From Hydrocarboniphaga sp. (GTDB lineage: Bacteria > Pseudomonadota > Gammaproteobacteria > Nevskiales > Nevskiaceae), in NCBI RefSeq assembly GCF_028291725.1, contig NZ_JAQGNT010000028.1:1-64000 (forward strand): a stretch of 64,000 nt of DNA. Reading direction: 5' to 3'. Below, in pieces: positions 17,180 to 28,178 of this stretch; the first letter of the stretch is position 1; each line of letters begins with the position of its first letter. The notes below the pieces were generated by a model. That model saw nothing but the letters and a program-made list of their open reading frames with translations, ran no database searches and was not told the origin of the DNA. Both the position numbers and the translations under genes were made by a program.

Positions 17180-19090
17180 TCAGTGGAAGGCGACGACGGC
17201 GATCAACGCGCATAGGCCGGCGCCCGCGACCGCCGCATACCAGCGCAGTCCGCCGGTTTGCGTCGCGGTCAGCACGCTACTCGAGCCGCGCAGGCTGGCT
17301 GCGATCAGGCCGATGAAGCTGTCGACGAAATCGTTGCGATTGACCTTGGCCAACCAGACAAAGGGACGAGTGAACAGCAGCTCGTACAGCCAGTCAAAGC
17401 CCCAGGCGTTCTTCCACAGCTTGCCGATCCACGCCGTCGTTGCACCGCGCGCCAGCGCGGCGGGGATCTGCGGCAGGCGCAGGAACAGCAGCCAGGATGT
17501 GAGGATGCCGAACAGCGACACGATCAGCGGCAGATGCTCGATATAGGCGGGGCCATGCTCTCCTTCGTGGATCGCGGCCTCCGGCAGCACACTGGCCAGC
17601 GGCAGATGGATGAAGCCGCCGATCAGCGCGAAAACCATCAGTACGATCAGCGGAATGTGATGATCGAGCGTATCCGCGCCATGCGGCGTGTCGTGCCCCT
17701 GGCCGCCGCCATGATGCTCATCTGCGCCATGATGCGTGGACTTGGCGGCGCGCCAGTGTTCCGGCCCGAAGAAGGTGATGAAGATCAGCCGAAAGCTATA
17801 TACCGCGGTCAGGAAAGCGCCGAACAGGCCCGCCGCCCAAAGCCAGGTGTGGCCGCTCAGATAGGCCTGATGCAGGATTTCGTCCTTCGAGTAGTAGCCC
17901 GAAGTAAACGGGAACGCGGTCAGCGCCAGCGTGCCGACCAGCATGCACGCGAACACGAACGGAATGCGCTTGCGCAGGCCGCCCATGTTGAAGATGTCCT
18001 GCTCGTGATGCATCGCCAGAATCACCGAGCCCGAGGACAGGAACAGCAGCGCCTTGAAGAACGCATGCGTCATCAGGTGGAACACGGCCGGCTGGTACGC
18101 GCCCGCGCCTTCGGCCAGGAACATGTAGCCGATCTGGCTCATCGTCGAATAGGCCAGGATCTTCTTGATGTCGGTCTGCACCAACGCGGTGAAGCCGGCC
18201 AGCAGCAGCGTTACGGCACCGATGCCGCCGACCCACTGCAGCGCCAGCGGCGACAGATCGAACAGCACATGCGTGCGCGCGATCAGATACACGCCCGCGG
18301 TGACCATCGTCGCCGCGTGGATCAGCGCGGAAACCGGCGTCGGGCCGGCCATCGCGTCGGGCAGCCAGGTCTGCAAGGGCAGCTGCGCGGACTTGCCGAC
18401 CGCACCGCCGAGCAGCAGCAGGCAGATGACATCCGCGATGTGGCTACCGCCGACCGGCCACTGCAGCGTGGCCAGGCGCGACAGCTCGTCGATGTTCAGC
18501 GTGCCGAATTCGCGGTACAGCATGAACAGCGCAATCGCCATGAAGGTGTCGCCGACGCGCGTGATCACGAAGGCCTTGCGCGCCGCGGCACCGTTCGCCG
18601 GGTCCTTGTACCAGAAGCCGATCAGCAGGTAGCTGCACAGACCGACGCCTTCCCAGCCGAAATACAGGAACAGCAGGTTATCGCCGAGCACCAGGAACAG
18701 CATGCTGGCGACGAACAGGTTCATGTAGCTGAAGAAGCGCGCGTAACCATCGTCGCCACGCATGTACCAGGACGCGAACAGGTGGATGAAGAAGCCGACG
18801 CCGGTGATCACCGACAGCATCGTCAGCGACAGCGCGTCGAGCTTCAGCGCGAACGTCGGCGCGAAGTTGCCGACGCTCATCCAGGTCCACAGCAGCTGTA
18901 CATGCGAATCGCCGGCCGGCGGATGCGCGAGGAAGTCATAGCCGACCGTCAGCGTGGTCAGCGCCGAGACACCGATACTGCCGACACCGACCACCGCAGC
19001 AAGGTTCTCGGAGATGCGGCCACGCGAGAACGCCAGGATCAGGAAGCCGAGCAGCGGCGCGATGAAGACCAGAGGCAGGAAGTTCAACAT
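17180..19090 (-). CDS. nuoL: NADH-quinone oxidoreductase subunit L
   Basis: The distal antiporter-like subunit of complex I, whose long lateral helix braces the membrane arm. The protein has 636 residues from the ATG at 19090. Key parts are GDNLLFLYFGWEGVGLCSYLLIGFWY (conserved Glu), LPLQTWLPDAMAGPTPVSALIHAATMVTAGVYL, TDIKKILAYSTMSQIGYMF and FPFTSGYYSKDEIL. Residues 451-478 form a loop with eight histidines. An upstream in-frame start at 19153 would run into the palindrome between nuoK and nuoL and adds nothing homologous. No clear ribosome site precedes the ATG, so translation may depend on how that palindrome folds. Confidence 0.95.
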   Translation of the reverse strand: MLNFLPLVFIAPLLGFLILAFSRGRISENLAAVVGVGSIGVSALTTLTVGYDFLAHPPAGDSHVQLLWTWMSVGNFAPTFALKLDALSLTMLSVITGVGFFIHLFASWYMRGDDGYARFFSYMNLFVASMLFLVLGDNLLFLYFGWEGVGLCSYLLIGFWYKDPANGAAARKAFVITRVGDTFMAIALFMLYREFGTLNIDELSRLATLQWPVGGSHIADVICLLLLGGAVGKSAQLPLQTWLPDAMAGPTPVSALIHAATMVTAGVYLIARTHVLFDLSPLALQWVGGIGAVTLLLAGFTALVQTDIKKILAYSTMSQIGYMFLAEGAGAYQPAVFHLMTHAFFKALLFLSSGSVILAMHHEQDIFNMGGLRKRIPFVFACMLVGTLALTAFPFTSGYYSKDEILHQAYLSGHTWLWAAGLFGAFLTAVYSFRLIFITFFGPEHWRAAKSTHHGADEHHGGGQGHDTPHGADTLDHHIPLIVLMVFALIGGFIHLPLASVLPEAAIHEGEHGPAYIEHLPLIVSLFGILTSWLLFLRLPQIPAALARGATTAWIGKLWKNAWGFDWLYELLFTRPFVWLAKVNRNDFVDSFIGLIAASLRGSSSVLTATQTGGLRWYAAVAGAGLCALIAVVAFH

Positions 19091-19097
19091 GCGACGA

Positions 19098-19327
19098 GGG
19101 CCTGTTGATGCTTGCGGGATCGCTGCGCTGCCCCCTTCGGGGCTGCAGTGCAAGGAAAGTCCGACGCCGATGGCTTATCGCGAGATGACATTGAGTCATC
19201 TCGCGCCTCGGGCCATCGGCTGTACGCGATGTACACAAGGAAGGACTTGACGCCGCAATGCGGCCCCGAAGGGGGCAGCCCGAAGGGTTGCCAGCAACGC
19301 AGTGATTCCGTAAGCATCAGCAGGCCC
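19098..19327. repeat. 230-nt palindrome between nuoK and nuoL
   Basis: The whole nuoK-nuoL gap is one large imperfect palindrome. The outer arms GGGCCTG(T/C)TGATGCTT pair with one mismatch. The inner arms CTGCCCCCTTCGGGGC (19128-19143) and GCCCCGAAGGGGGCAG (19263-19278) are perfect, and the centre is an 11-bp hairpin, CGCGAGATGAC-attga-GTCATCTCGCG (19179-19205). The right end abuts the nuoK stop codon (19328). No ORF with homology lies inside. Confidence 0.85.
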
Positions 19328-19645
19328 CTATCCTTTCATCGAGCTGGCGGCGTCCACGTCCAGCGTGCGGAAGCGGCGGTAGAGCTGCATCACCAGCGCC
19401 AGCGCGACGCAGGCCTCGGCGGCGGCGAGCGTCAGCACCAGCACGAACATCACCTGCCCGTCCGGCTGGATCCAGCGGCTGCCGGCGACGACGAAAGCCA
19501 GCGCGGTTGCATTCATCATGATCTCGACCGACATCAGCATGAACAGAATATTGCGGCGCACGATCAGGCCGCCGAAGCCGACCGCGAACAGGCTCGCGGC
19601 CAGCAACAGGCCATGCTCCATCGGAATGCCATGCAGGGTATTCAT
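19328..19645 (-). CDS. nuoK: NADH-quinone oxidoreductase subunit K
   Basis: A small membrane subunit (105 residues, three helices) in the proton path between quinone site and antiporters. It has the conserved pattern [33 protein letters not shown] with the membrane Glu in SVEIM, and the second Glu in [14 protein letters not shown]. The start overlaps the nuoJ stop by 1 nt. The stop is directly followed by the 230-nt palindrome. Confidence 0.96.
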   Translation of the reverse strand: MNTLHGIPMEHGLLLAASLFAVGFGGLIVRRNILFMLMSVEIMMNATALAFVVAGSRWIQPDGQVMFVLVLTLAAAEACVALALVMQLYRRFRTLDVDAASSMKG

Positions 19646-20142
19646 CAGTCTTCGTGGCGCCCCAGGTGATAGGCCGCAACCAGGCCGGCGAGCAGCAGCG
19701 TCGAGGCGAGTTCGACCGCGAGCAGGTAAGGCCCGAACAAGGCAATGCCGATCGTCTTGGCGTCGATGATCTGCGTGCCGGCCGGCGTCAGGTGACTCAT
19801 CGGCGCGAGCACCAGCACCAGTTGCACCAACAGGATTAAAGAGAGCACCAGCGGCCCGATCCAGCCGGAAGCCTTCAGCCAGGCGCGTTCCTGCTCGACC
19901 GTCTTGCGCCCGAGATTGAGCATCATCACCACGAACACGAACAGCACCATGATCGCGCCAGCGTAGACGATCACCTCGAGCGCGCCGGCGAACGGCGCGC
20001 CGAGCGTGAAAAACACCATCGCCACCGACAGCAGCGACAGCACCAGATACAGCAGCGCGTGCACCGGGTGCGTGTTGACGACCACCATCACCGTCGAGAA
20101 CAGCGCGACGGTGGAGGCAACATAAAACGCGAATTCGACCAT
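19645..20142 (-). CDS. nuoJ: NADH-quinone oxidoreductase subunit J
   Basis: A 165-residue membrane subunit with five predicted helices. The conserved third helix reads [31 protein letters not shown], the segment that switches between alpha and pi helix in solved complex I structures. It is 13 nt downstream of nuoI and 1 nt overlaps nuoK. Confidence 0.95.
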   Translation of the reverse strand: MVEFAFYVASTVALFSTVMVVVNTHPVHALLYLVLSLLSVAMVFFTLGAPFAGALEVIVYAGAIMVLFVFVVMMLNLGRKTVEQERAWLKASGWIGPLVLSLILLVQLVLVLAPMSHLTPAGTQIIDAKTIGIALFGPYLLAVELASTLLLAGLVAAYHLGRHED

Positions 20143-20155
20143 GTCGTCCTTGTCC

Positions 20156-20704
20156 TTAGGGCAGCAGCGACTTGACGTCGATCGGCGCGTCTTCGTTCAG
20201 CGCCTGACCCTTGCCCTTGCCGGTGATGGACATGCCCGCCACGCGGTAGAAGTTGTAGTCGTGATACTTGCCGGGGCCGGCGATCTGCAGGTGCTCCTTT
20301 TCGTAGACCAGGTTCTGGCGGTCGTACTCGCAGAGCTCGTAGTCCGGCGTCAGCTGGATCGCGTTGGTCGGGCAGGCTTCCTCGCACAGGCCGCAGAAAA
20401 TGCAGCGCGAGAAATTGATGCGGAAGAATTCCGGATACCAGCGGCCGTCTTCCGGGCGCTCGGCTTTCTGCAGTGAGATGCAGCCGACCGGGCAGGCCAC
20501 CGCGCAGAGATTACAGGCGACGCAGCGCTCATCGCCGTCGGGATCGCGCGTCAGCACGATGCGGCCTCGATAACGCGGGGGTACCGGCGGTTTGACTTCC
20601 GGATACGAGATCACGTTCCGCGGGCGGAACGAGTGCATGAAGATCATGCCGATCGAGCGGAACTGGGTCCAGATGCCGTGAAGAATGGCGAGGGTTTGGC
20701 TCAT
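20156..20704 (-). CDS. nuoI: NADH-quinone oxidoreductase subunit I
   Basis: A 182-residue ferredoxin-like subunit carrying clusters N6a and N6b that deliver electrons towards N2. Two full 4Fe-4S motifs are present: [15 protein letters not shown] and [15 protein letters not shown]. An N-terminal amphipathic segment ([15 protein letters not shown]) anchors it to the membrane arm. Gap to nuoH is 12 nt. Confidence 0.97.
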   Translation of the reverse strand: MSQTLAILHGIWTQFRSIGMIFMHSFRPRNVISYPEVKPPVPPRYRGRIVLTRDPDGDERCVACNLCAVACPVGCISLQKAERPEDGRWYPEFFRINFSRCIFCGLCEEACPTNAIQLTPDYELCEYDRQNLVYEKEHLQIAGPGKYHDYNFYRVAGMSITGKGKGQALNEDAPIDVKSLLP

Positions 20705-20716
20705 GGATTGACTGTC

Positions 20717-21721
20717 CTAATTCCCCGCCCAGAGCATGATGCCGGCAGTCGCGAGCAGATTGATCAGCGACAGCGGCAGGCAGATTTTCCAGGCGAAAGA
20801 CATCATGTGGTCGTAGCGCGGGCGCGGCAGCGCGGCGCGCAGCAGGATGAAGCCGGACATGAAGATGAAGCATTTGATCGCGAACCACAGGAACGGAACG
20901 TGCTCGCTAAATGGCCCGTCCCAGCCGCCGAAGAACAGTGCGGTGGTCAGGCCCGATACCATGACGATGCCGACGTATTCGCCGACGAAGAACATGCCGA
21001 ACTTCATGCCCGAATATTCGGTGTGATAGCCGGCGGCCAGCTCGGATTCCGCTTCCGGCAGATCGAAAGGCGTGCGATGCGTGACCGCGATACCGGCCAG
21101 GCACCAGACCAGAAAACCGAAGAACTGCGGAATCACGAACCAGATGTGCTGCTCCTGCCACAACACGATCTCGCGCAGGTTGAACGTGCCGGCCTGCGCC
21201 ACGATACCCATCAGCGAAATGCCCATGAACACTTCGTAGCTGATGGTCTGCGCGGTCGAGCGCAGACCGCCGAGCAGCGAGTACTTGCTGTTCGACGACC
21301 AGCCGCCGAGCATCACCGCGTACACCGCGAGCCCGGCGATCGCGAAGAACAGCAGCATGCCCAGATCCGGCGCGAACACGCCCCAGTTCGGCGTGATCGG
21401 GATCAGCGCGAACGCCAGCATCATGAACATCATCGCCAGGAACGGCGCCAGCACGAACGTGAACTTGTCCACGAACGGCGGCATCCAGTCTTCCTTGAAG
21501 AAGATCTTGATCATGTCGGCGATGACCTGGCCGAGGCCGAAAGGGCCAACGCGGTTCGGGCCGTAACGATCCTGCCACAGCGCCAGCAGCCGGCGCTCGA
21601 GCCAGATCATCCAGGCCGCCGACACCACCAGCGTCAACAGGATGATGATCGCCTTGCACGCAGCCCAGATCGCGGCCAGGACCACGGGACTCAGAAGTTC
21701 CTGGATGCGCTCGAACATCAC
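20717..21721 (-). CDS. nuoH: NADH-quinone oxidoreductase subunit H
   Basis: The 334-residue membrane subunit that forms much of the quinone-binding chamber. The sequence contains [40 protein letters not shown], then [10 protein letters not shown] and the acidic loop [30 protein letters not shown], all diagnostic. Its start overlaps the nuoG end by 4 nt. Confidence 0.97.
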   Translation of the reverse strand: MMFERIQELLSPVVLAAIWAACKAIIILLTLVVSAAWMIWLERRLLALWQDRYGPNRVGPFGLGQVIADMIKIFFKEDWMPPFVDKFTFVLAPFLAMMFMMLAFALIPITPNWGVFAPDLGMLLFFAIAGLAVYAVMLGGWSSNSKYSLLGGLRSTAQTISYEVFMGISLMGIVAQAGTFNLREIVLWQEQHIWFVIPQFFGFLVWCLAGIAVTHRTPFDLPEAESELAAGYHTEYSGMKFGMFFVGEYVGIVMVSGLTTALFFGGWDGPFSEHVPFLWFAIKCFIFMSGFILLRAALPRPRYDHMMSFAWKICLPLSLINLLATAGIMLWAGN

Positions 21722-24435
21722 GCCCCCTTCGCCACGGAGGCGGCGGCTCCGGCCAGCAGGGCCGGCACGCCAGGAAGCCCGACCGGAATGCCGACCAGGC
21801 CAACCGGGAAGTCGAGGCGCACTTTCGCCGGCAACGTCAAGCTGACGCCATCGACGGTGATCGTGGCACTGCCCTCGTGCTCGATGCCGAGACGCTGAGC
21901 GTCGGCAAACGCCAGCGTCACCGTTGCCGGCACCATGCGCTCACGAATCGGTTCGGCCTTGCTCGACAGCTCTTCGGACCCGAAGTGACTGTGGATCGGC
22001 TGTACGCGCAGGCCGGCCGCCGCGGTGCTGGTATTGCTCGCCGGGATCGCAGGGAAATAACCCTGCGCTTCGATCTCGGAGCTGCTGCGCAGCAGGAACA
22101 CGCCGGAGTCGCCGCCCTTCATCGCGCCGCCGACTTCGGCCTGGAACTTGTTCCAGGCCTGTGGGCTGTTCCAGCCTGGTGACCAGGCGTACGGCAACAA
22201 CTCGGACGGGCGATCCTGGCTGCCGACGCCGTTGTAACCTTCCATCGAAAAGCTCATCGCGGTGTCGGGGTCCTGCGTCGATCGCGGCTCGTGCACGAAG
22301 ACTTTGGCGCGCGCCGCGGTGCGGCCCGACTGGCGCGACGGCGCACGATTGATCTTCATTCCCTGGATGCGGAAGCTCGCGTTGGGAGCCGCTGCAACGA
22401 TCCCTTTGAGCTGCGGCAGCTGCGCCTCGCATTCGGCGAGCACCGCGTCGAGGTTCTCGGTAGCCGCCGCGCCGCCACGCAGGCGATCCAGCCAGCGCCA
22501 GCTCTCGCTGGTATCGACGTGGCGGTCGTAGTAGGCCGGGTCGAAGTTCTGGAAGTAGCGCTGCGCGCGGCCTTCCATGTTGACCAGGGTGCCGTCGCCT
22601 TCGGCGAAGCTCGCGGCGGGCAGAATCACCTCGGCACGCTCAGTGGTCGCGGTCATCTGGTGATCGATGACGACGAGTTTCGCGGCCGACAGTTTGGCGA
22701 CGGTCGCGGCCGGCAGGCGCCAGTCGAGGTCGTTCTCGACGATGACGACGACAGCGTCCTTGCCGGCAATACCCTCGATCGCCGCTTCGACATCCTGCGC
22801 ACCGAACATCGCGACGCCGAGGCTGTTCGATTCCGGCACCGCGAGGCTGATCAAGGTCGCCGCATTCCGGCGATGCAGCGCATAGGCGACGTTTGCGGCA
22901 GCCTGGATCACCGCGAGCGAGCCTGCGCCGGTCCCCGACACGATCAGCGGTTTCTTGGCCGCACGCAGCGCGGCCGCGATCTCGCTGGCCAGCGCCGCGA
23001 TCTCGTCCGACACGCCGGCCGCAACCGGAGCGGACGGATCGATCTGATGCGCAATCGCAAAACCCAGCGTCGCTATCGCGTCCGGCGACAGCCGCAGGCC
23101 GCGGCGCGCGGTGTCGTCGAGACGGGTTGCGGCCGGCGTCGCGACATACATCGGATTCAGCTCGTGCTGCGCAATATCGGCCGACGAATAGGCCTGCCAA
23201 TCGGGCACGCGCTTGTCGCGCGACATCTGCAGCGCGCGGCCGCGCGCAGCCTGGCGCAGCGCCAGCGCCACGCGCGGCGCGGTCGCCAGCACGTCTTCGC
23301 CGAGCACCAGCACCGCGTCGGCATCTTCCATCGCGGTGATCGTCGCCGCCGGTACCGAGCCGGTGCGCAACACTTTTAGAACTTCGCCGGTCAGCTGCGC
23401 GTCCAGCGCGCTCATGCCGCTGCTGTAGCGCTGCGCACCGACCAGCGAGCGCAGCATCGCGTTGGCCTCCAGGCTGGCGCGCGGCGAACCGATGCCGAGC
23501 ACCGGCTTGCCGGAGCGCAGCAGCGCATGCACATGCGCCAGCGCGTCGGCGGCCTCGACCGTGACCAGCTGCCCGGCGCGCCGGATCTGCGCCTTGCGCG
23601 GGCGATCCTTGCGGTTGACGTGGCCGTAGCCGAAGCGGCCGCGGTCGCAGAGGAAATAGCCGTTGATTTCGCCGTGATAGCGGTTCTCGATGCGCCGCAC
23701 TTCGCCGTAGCGCTCGCCCGGCGAGATATTGCAGCCGACCGCGCAACTGGCGCAGATGCTCGGCGAAAACTGCATGTCCCATTTGCGCACGTAGCGATCG
23801 GAATGGGTCTTGTCGGTGAACACGCCGGTCGGGCAGACCTCGGAGAGATTGCCGGAGAACTCGTTCTGCAAAGTGCCCGGGCGCTCGCGGCCGAAATACA
23901 CGTTGCTGGCGATGCCGAACACACCCAGATCGTTACCGCCGGCGTAGTCCTTGTAGAAGCGCACGCAGCGATAGCAGGAAATGCAGCGATTCATCTCGTG
24001 CGCGATGAACGGGCCGAGATCCTGGTTCAGATGGGTGCGCTTGGTGAAGTGATACTGGCGGTTGTGATGGCCGGTCATCACCGTCATGTCCTGCAGATGG
24101 CAGTGGCCGCCTTCTTCGCAGACCGGACAGTCGTGCGGATGATTCGTCATCAGAAAGCTGACGATCGCCGCGCGGAACTCCTTGGCCTCGGCATCGTCGA
24201 TCGCGATGTAGGAGTTGTTCGCCGCCGGCGTCATGCACGACATCACGATGCGCCCGCGCTTGTCGTTCTCGTCGGCATACTGCTTGACCGCGCACTGGCG
24301 GCAGGCGCCGACGCTGCCCAGCGCCGGATGCCAGCAGAAATAGGGGATGTCCAGACCGAGCGACAGGCAGGCATGCAGCAGATTGTCTGAGCCGTCGACT
24401 TCGTACTGCTTGCCGTCTACGTGAATGCTTGCCAT
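21718..24435 (-). CDS. nuoG: NADH-quinone oxidoreductase subunit G
   Basis: The largest peripheral-arm subunit (905 residues from the ATG at 24435). The N-terminal 2Fe-2S domain has [29 protein letters not shown] and [10 protein letters not shown] follow (clusters N5/N4 region); and a further [10 protein letters not shown] motif matches the site of N7. The rest is a molybdopterin-oxidoreductase-like fold without cofactor (about 290-800). The GTG/ATG extensions further upstream fall in a repeat-rich gap after nuoF. It overlaps nuoH by 4 nt. Confidence 0.95.
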   Translation of the reverse strand: MASIHVDGKQYEVDGSDNLLHACLSLGLDIPYFCWHPALGSVGACRQCAVKQYADENDKRGRIVMSCMTPAANNSYIAIDDAEAKEFRAAIVSFLMTNHPHDCPVCEEGGHCHLQDMTVMTGHHNRQYHFTKRTHLNQDLGPFIAHEMNRCISCYRCVRFYKDYAGGNDLGVFGIASNVYFGRERPGTLQNEFSGNLSEVCPTGVFTDKTHSDRYVRKWDMQFSPSICASCAVGCNISPGERYGEVRRIENRYHGEINGYFLCDRGRFGYGHVNRKDRPRKAQIRRAGQLVTVEAADALAHVHALLRSGKPVLGIGSPRASLEANAMLRSLVGAQRYSSGMSALDAQLTGEVLKVLRTGSVPAATITAMEDADAVLVLGEDVLATAPRVALALRQAARGRALQMSRDKRVPDWQAYSSADIAQHELNPMYVATPAATRLDDTARRGLRLSPDAIATLGFAIAHQIDPSAPVAAGVSDEIAALASEIAAALRAAKKPLIVSGTGAGSLAVIQAAANVAYALHRRNAATLISLAVPESNSLGVAMFGAQDVEAAIEGIAGKDAVVVIVENDLDWRLPAATVAKLSAAKLVVIDHQMTATTERAEVILPAASFAEGDGTLVNMEGRAQRYFQNFDPAYYDRHVDTSESWRWLDRLRGGAAATENLDAVLAECEAQLPQLKGIVAAAPNASFRIQGMKINRAPSRQSGRTAARAKVFVHEPRSTQDPDTAMSFSMEGYNGVGSQDRPSELLPYAWSPGWNSPQAWNKFQAEVGGAMKGGDSGVFLLRSSSEIEAQGYFPAIPASNTSTAAAGLRVQPIHSHFGSEELSSKAEPIRERMVPATVTLAFADAQRLGIEHEGSATITVDGVSLTLPAKVRLDFPVGLVGIPVGLPGVPALLAGAAASVAKGA

Positions 24436-24467
24436 TAACTTGCCTGTCGCCGCAGGCGACGCATCAG

Positions 24468-24530
24468 TCCCTCTACCGCGTCGCGGGAGAGGGGGGGACC
24501 ACCCGCGGATGCGGGTGGTGGGGTGAGGGC
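24468..24530. repeat. Palindromic repeat between nuoF and nuoG
   Basis: The 118-nt nuoF-nuoG gap includes CCTCT..CGCG.CGCG..AGAGG and the perfect hairpin CCACCCGC-ggat-GCGGGTGG (24499-24518), followed by TGGGGTGAGGG. This type of CCCTCTCCC/GGGGTGAGGG repeat is frequent in proteobacterial intergenic DNA. It interrupts an otherwise tightly packed operon. Confidence 0.6.
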
Positions 24531-24553
24531 TCGCGCAGATAGAGCGTCGCGCA

Positions 24554-25861
24554 TCAGGCTGCCTCCGCTGGCAACTTCGCCAGCCCATTTTCGAACTCGT
24601 GACGGAAGTATTTGAGCGCCGACTGCAGCGGCTCCATCGCGCCCGGCGCATGCGCGCAGAAAGTCTTGCCCGGGCCCAGCCACTTGGTCAGCTTGGACAG
24701 CACCTCGATGTCCTCGACCTGGCCCTGCCCGTTCTCGAACGCGCGCAGGATCTTGACGCTCCAGGGCAGGCCGTCGCGGCAAGGCGTGCACCAGCCGCAG
24801 GATTCACGGGCGAAGAACTCTTCGAGATTGCGCACGGCGGAAACGATGCTCTGGTCTTCCGCAACTACCGCGATCAAGCCCGTGCCCATGCGCGAGCCGG
24901 CCTTGGCGATCGTGTCGAAATCCATCGCCAGATCAAGGTGTTCGGGCAGCAGGAAATCGGTGGACGCGCCACCCGGCAGCCAGGCTTTCAGCTTCTTGCC
25001 GTCGCGCATGCCGCCGGCATGAACCTCCAGCAGTTCGCGCGCGGTGGTGCCGATCGGCAGCTCCCAGGTTCCGGTCTTGTTGGCGCGGCCCGAGCAGCCG
25101 TACATCTTGGTGCCCGAGTCCTTGCTCTTGCCCTGGCTCAGGTTCTTGAACCAGTCCGCACCGTTGAGGACGATGTGCGGCACGTTCATCAGCGTCTCGA
25201 CGTTGTTGACCACCGTCGGCCGGCCCCAGAGGCCGGCGATCTGCGGGAACGGCGGCTTGGCGCGCGGGTTCGCTCGACGACCTTCCAGCGAATTGATCAG
25301 CGCGGTTTCTTCGCCGCAGATATACCGGCCGGCGCCGGTGTGCACGAACAGCTCGAAGCTCCATTCGCCACCCAGCACGTTCTTGCCGACATAGCCGGCG
25401 GCACGAGCCTCTTTCAGCGCCGCGTTCAAGCGATCAGCCGCGACGATGTATTCACCGCGCAGAAAGATATAGCCGCGCGTCGCCTGCATCGCATAGCCGA
25501 CCAGGATCATGGATTCGATCAGCTGATGCGGCGCCTGTTCCATCAGCAGCCGGTCCTTGAACGTGCCGGGCTCCATCTCGTCGGCATTGCAGACCAGATA
25601 TTTTTCGCCGGCATCCGGCCCCATCGGCACCAGGCTCCACTTCACGCCGGCCGGAAAACCGGCGCCGCCGCGGCCGCGCAGATTGGCGTCCTTGACGACC
25701 GCCTGCACCTGCTGCGGCGTCAGCTCCTTGATCGACTGCTTCAGTCCCGCGTAGCCGTTTTCGGCTTCGAAACCGGCGCGATCGAGCGGGCCGGCCGCGC
25801 GATCGATCAGACGAGTGAGCGGCCGCTGGTATTGCGGGTCCGCTGCGCTGCGCAAGCTCAT
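24554..25861 (-). CDS. nuoF: NADH-quinone oxidoreductase subunit F
   Basis: The NADH-oxidising subunit with FMN and the N3 cluster, 435 residues. The glycine-rich nucleotide site is [15 protein letters not shown], the FMN region contains [16 protein letters not shown], and [12 protein letters not shown] holds three of the four N3 cysteines. Start overlaps the nuoE end by 4 nt; after it comes a 118-nt gap with a palindromic repeat before nuoG. Confidence 0.97.
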   Translation of the reverse strand: MSLRSAADPQYQRPLTRLIDRAAGPLDRAGFEAENGYAGLKQSIKELTPQQVQAVVKDANLRGRGGAGFPAGVKWSLVPMGPDAGEKYLVCNADEMEPGTFKDRLLMEQAPHQLIESMILVGYAMQATRGYIFLRGEYIVAADRLNAALKEARAAGYVGKNVLGGEWSFELFVHTGAGRYICGEETALINSLEGRRANPRAKPPFPQIAGLWGRPTVVNNVETLMNVPHIVLNGADWFKNLSQGKSKDSGTKMYGCSGRANKTGTWELPIGTTARELLEVHAGGMRDGKKLKAWLPGGASTDFLLPEHLDLAMDFDTIAKAGSRMGTGLIAVVAEDQSIVSAVRNLEEFFARESCGWCTPCRDGLPWSVKILRAFENGQGQVEDIEVLSKLTKWLGPGKTFCAHAPGAMEPLQSALKYFRHEFENGLAKLPAEAA

Positions 25862-26412
25862 TGGTAAGCCTCCAGCATGGCTTTGACCTGCGCCGGCTCG
25901 ATCGGGCCATGCAGGTCGTCATCGATCATCAGGCAGGCGCCGCGATCACAGGCGCCAAGGCAGCAGATCGGCAGCAGCGTGAAACGCATGTCCGGCGTGG
26001 TGCCGCCAAGCTTGACGCCGAGCTGCTGGATCAGCGCGTCGCGCAGTTCGTCGTAGCCGGTCAGATGGCAGGAGATGCTGTCGCAGACCTTGATCACATG
26101 GCGGCCGACCGGCTGCCGGAAGATCAGGTTGTAGAAGGTCGCGACGCCTTCGAGATCGGCGGCCGAAATGCTGACCATGTCGGCGATCACCGGGATCGCT
26201 TCGTCCGACACCCAGCCGCGATGCTTCTGCACGATCTTCAGCGCCTCGATGCTGGCGGCGCGCGAATCCGGATAATGCGTGAGTTCGTGTTCGATCTCGT
26301 GACGCTCCTCATCCGACAGCACGAAGCGTTCGGGCTTCGGCGCGGGCGGCTTCATGAGATCAGCCAGTTTGATCACGGTCTGGACGCCTTGCGGCGTAGT
26401 GGTGTTGGTCAT
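25858..26412 (-). CDS. nuoE: NADH-quinone oxidoreductase subunit E
   Basis: A thioredoxin-fold subunit with the N1a 2Fe-2S cluster, 184 residues. The cluster cysteines appear in [11 protein letters not shown] and in [18 protein letters not shown] hydrophilic N-terminal extension of about 35 residues (including [10 protein letters not shown]) precedes the domain. I use the ATG at 26412, 3 nt before the nuoCD stop; the frame is open further upstream but lies inside nuoCD. Confidence 0.95.
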   Translation of the reverse strand: MTNTTTPQGVQTVIKLADLMKPPAPKPERFVLSDEERHEIEHELTHYPDSRAASIEALKIVQKHRGWVSDEAIPVIADMVSISAADLEGVATFYNLIFRQPVGRHVIKVCDSISCHLTGYDELRDALIQQLGVKLGGTTPDMRFTLLPICCLGACDRGACLMIDDDLHGPIEPAQVKAMLEAYQ

Positions 26413-26414
26413 CG

Positions 26415-28178
26415 TTAGCGATCCACGTCGGCCATGACGAAGTCGATGGACGCGATGTAAGCGATCAGGTCGGGCACCATCTGGCCGCGGATCGCGCTCG
26501 GGATCTGCTGCAGATGCGGGAAGCTCGGCGTGCGGATGCGCGTGCGATAGCTCATCGTGTTGGCGTCGCTGGTCAGGTAATAGCTGTTCAGGCCCTTGGT
26601 CGCCTCGATCATCTGCGAGGTCTCGCCCGCCGGCATCACCGGCCCCCAGCTTACGCCGAGGAAATGCGTGATCAGGGTTTCGATGTCCTTCAGCGTGCGT
26701 TCTTTCGGCGGCGGCGTGGTCAGCGCATGGTCGGCCTTGTACGGGCCCGACGGCATGTTGTTGAGGCACTGCTCGATGATGCGCAGCGACTGGCGGATTT
26801 CCTCTTCGCGCATCAGCGCGCGCTCGTAGACATCGCCCTTGGCGCCGACCGGAACCTCGAACTCGAAGTTGTCGTAGCCGCTGTACGGACGCGCCTTGCG
26901 CAGATCGAAATCGCAGCCGGTGGCGCGCAGGCCCGGGCCGGTGACGCCCCACTCCAGCGCCGCGGCGGTGTCGTAGGCGGCGACGTCGCGGCAGCGCGAA
27001 ATCAGGATTGCGTTCTGCAGGCAGGCCCGACGGTACTCGTCCATGCGTTTCGGCATCCAGTCCAGGAACTCGCGGACCTTGAGCTCCCAGCCGATCGGCA
27101 GATCGTGCGCCAGGCCGCCGATGCGGAACCAGGCCGGATGCATGCGAAAGCCGGTGATGCCTTCGATCACGTCGTAGGCTTTCTGGCGATCGACGAACAT
27201 GTAGAACACCGGCGACATCGCGCCGACGTCCTGCGCAAACGTGCCGTAGAACAGCAGATGCGAGGTGATGCGGAAGAACTCGCAGAGCATCACGCGGATG
27301 GTTTCCACACGCGCCGGCACCTTAATGCCGGCCAGCTTCTCCAGCGCCATCACGTACGGCAGGTTGTTCATCACCCCGCCGAGATAATCGATGCGGTCGG
27401 TGTACGGAATATAGGTGTGCCAGCTCTGGCGCTCGCCCATCTTCTCGGCGCCGCGATGGTGATAGCCGATGTCCGGCACGCAATCGACGACTTCCTCGCC
27501 GTCGAGCTGCAGCACGATACGGAACGCGCCGTGGGCCGAAGGGTGGTTCGGGCCCAGGTTCAGAAACATGAAATCGTGATCGCGCGTGCCGCGGCTCATG
27601 CCCCAGTCTTCGGGCTGGAAGCGCAGTGCCTCCTGCTCCTGGTCCTGGCGCAGCGCGTCGAGCTGGTAGGGATCGAATTCGGTGGCGCGCGCGTTGTACT
27701 CCTTGCGCAGCGGATGGCCGACCCAGCTTGGCGGCAGCAGGATGCGGCGCAGATGCGGGTGGCCGTCGAAGACGATGCCGAACATGTCCCAGACTTCGCG
27801 CTCGTACCAGTTGGCGTTGGCGTAGATCGGCACGATGGTCTTCAGCGAGGGATACTCGCCAAGCAGGGCGACTTTCAGCCGGATATCGGTGTTGCGGCCG
27901 ATCGACAGCAGCTGGTAGACGACGGTGAAATCCGAGGGCGGCTGGCCTGCACGATGCTTGCGCAGGCGCTCGTCGATCGCGGTCAGGTCGTACAGCATCT
28001 TGTACGGCCTGGCGATGTCGTTCTTCAGGAAGCGCAGTACTTCGGCAACGCGATCGGCCGGCAGCCATAGCGTCGGCATGCCGTCGGCCGTGGTCTGCAG
28101 CGTAAAGACGTTCTCACCGAAGCGCGCGAACAGATCGCGCACGGTTTCCGGCAGGGTCAGCGGCGCACCGTCAGCCAT
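26415..28178 (-). CDS. nuoCD: NADH-quinone oxidoreductase subunit C/D fusion
   Basis: A single 587-residue protein joins subunits C (about 1-180) and D (about 195-587), as in E. coli and Pseudomonas. The C part has [26 protein letters not shown]. The D part has [40 protein letters not shown], and the typical C-terminal ending FVMADVDR. His and Tyr residues of the quinone headgroup site are present in the NHPSAHG segment. It abuts nuoB (shared base at 28178). Confidence 0.97.
   Translation of the reverse strand: MADGAPLTLPETVRDLFARFGENVFTLQTTADGMPTLWLPADRVAEVLRFLKNDIARPYKMLYDLTAIDERLRKHRAGQPPSDFTVVYQLLSIGRNTDIRLKVALLGEYPSLKTIVPIYANANWYEREVWDMFGIVFDGHPHLRRILLPPSWVGHPLRKEYNARATEFDPYQLDALRQDQEQEALRFQPEDWGMSRGTRDHDFMFLNLGPNHPSAHGAFRIVLQLDGEEVVDCVPDIGYHHRGAEKMGERQSWHTYIPYTDRIDYLGGVMNNLPYVMALEKLAGIKVPARVETIRVMLCEFFRITSHLLFYGTFAQDVGAMSPVFYMFVDRQKAYDVIEGITGFRMHPAWFRIGGLAHDLPIGWELKVREFLDWMPKRMDEYRRACLQNAILISRCRDVAAYDTAAALEWGVTGPGLRATGCDFDLRKARPYSGYDNFEFEVPVGAKGDVYERALMREEEIRQSLRIIEQCLNNMPSGPYKADHALTTPPPKERTLKDIETLITHFLGVSWGPVMPAGETSQMIEATKGLNSYYLTSDANTMSYRTRIRTPSFPHLQQIPSAIRGQMVPDLIAYIASIDFVMADVDR

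Noticed and set aside
17258-19108. 616-codon open frame on the plus strand
   Set aside because: Antisense to nuoL, which is certain; the composition is that of a mirror frame.
24436-24651. Longer N terminus for NuoG
   Set aside because: The extra codons come from the repeat-rich nuoF-nuoG gap and the end of nuoF. NuoG homology starts at the ATG at 24435.
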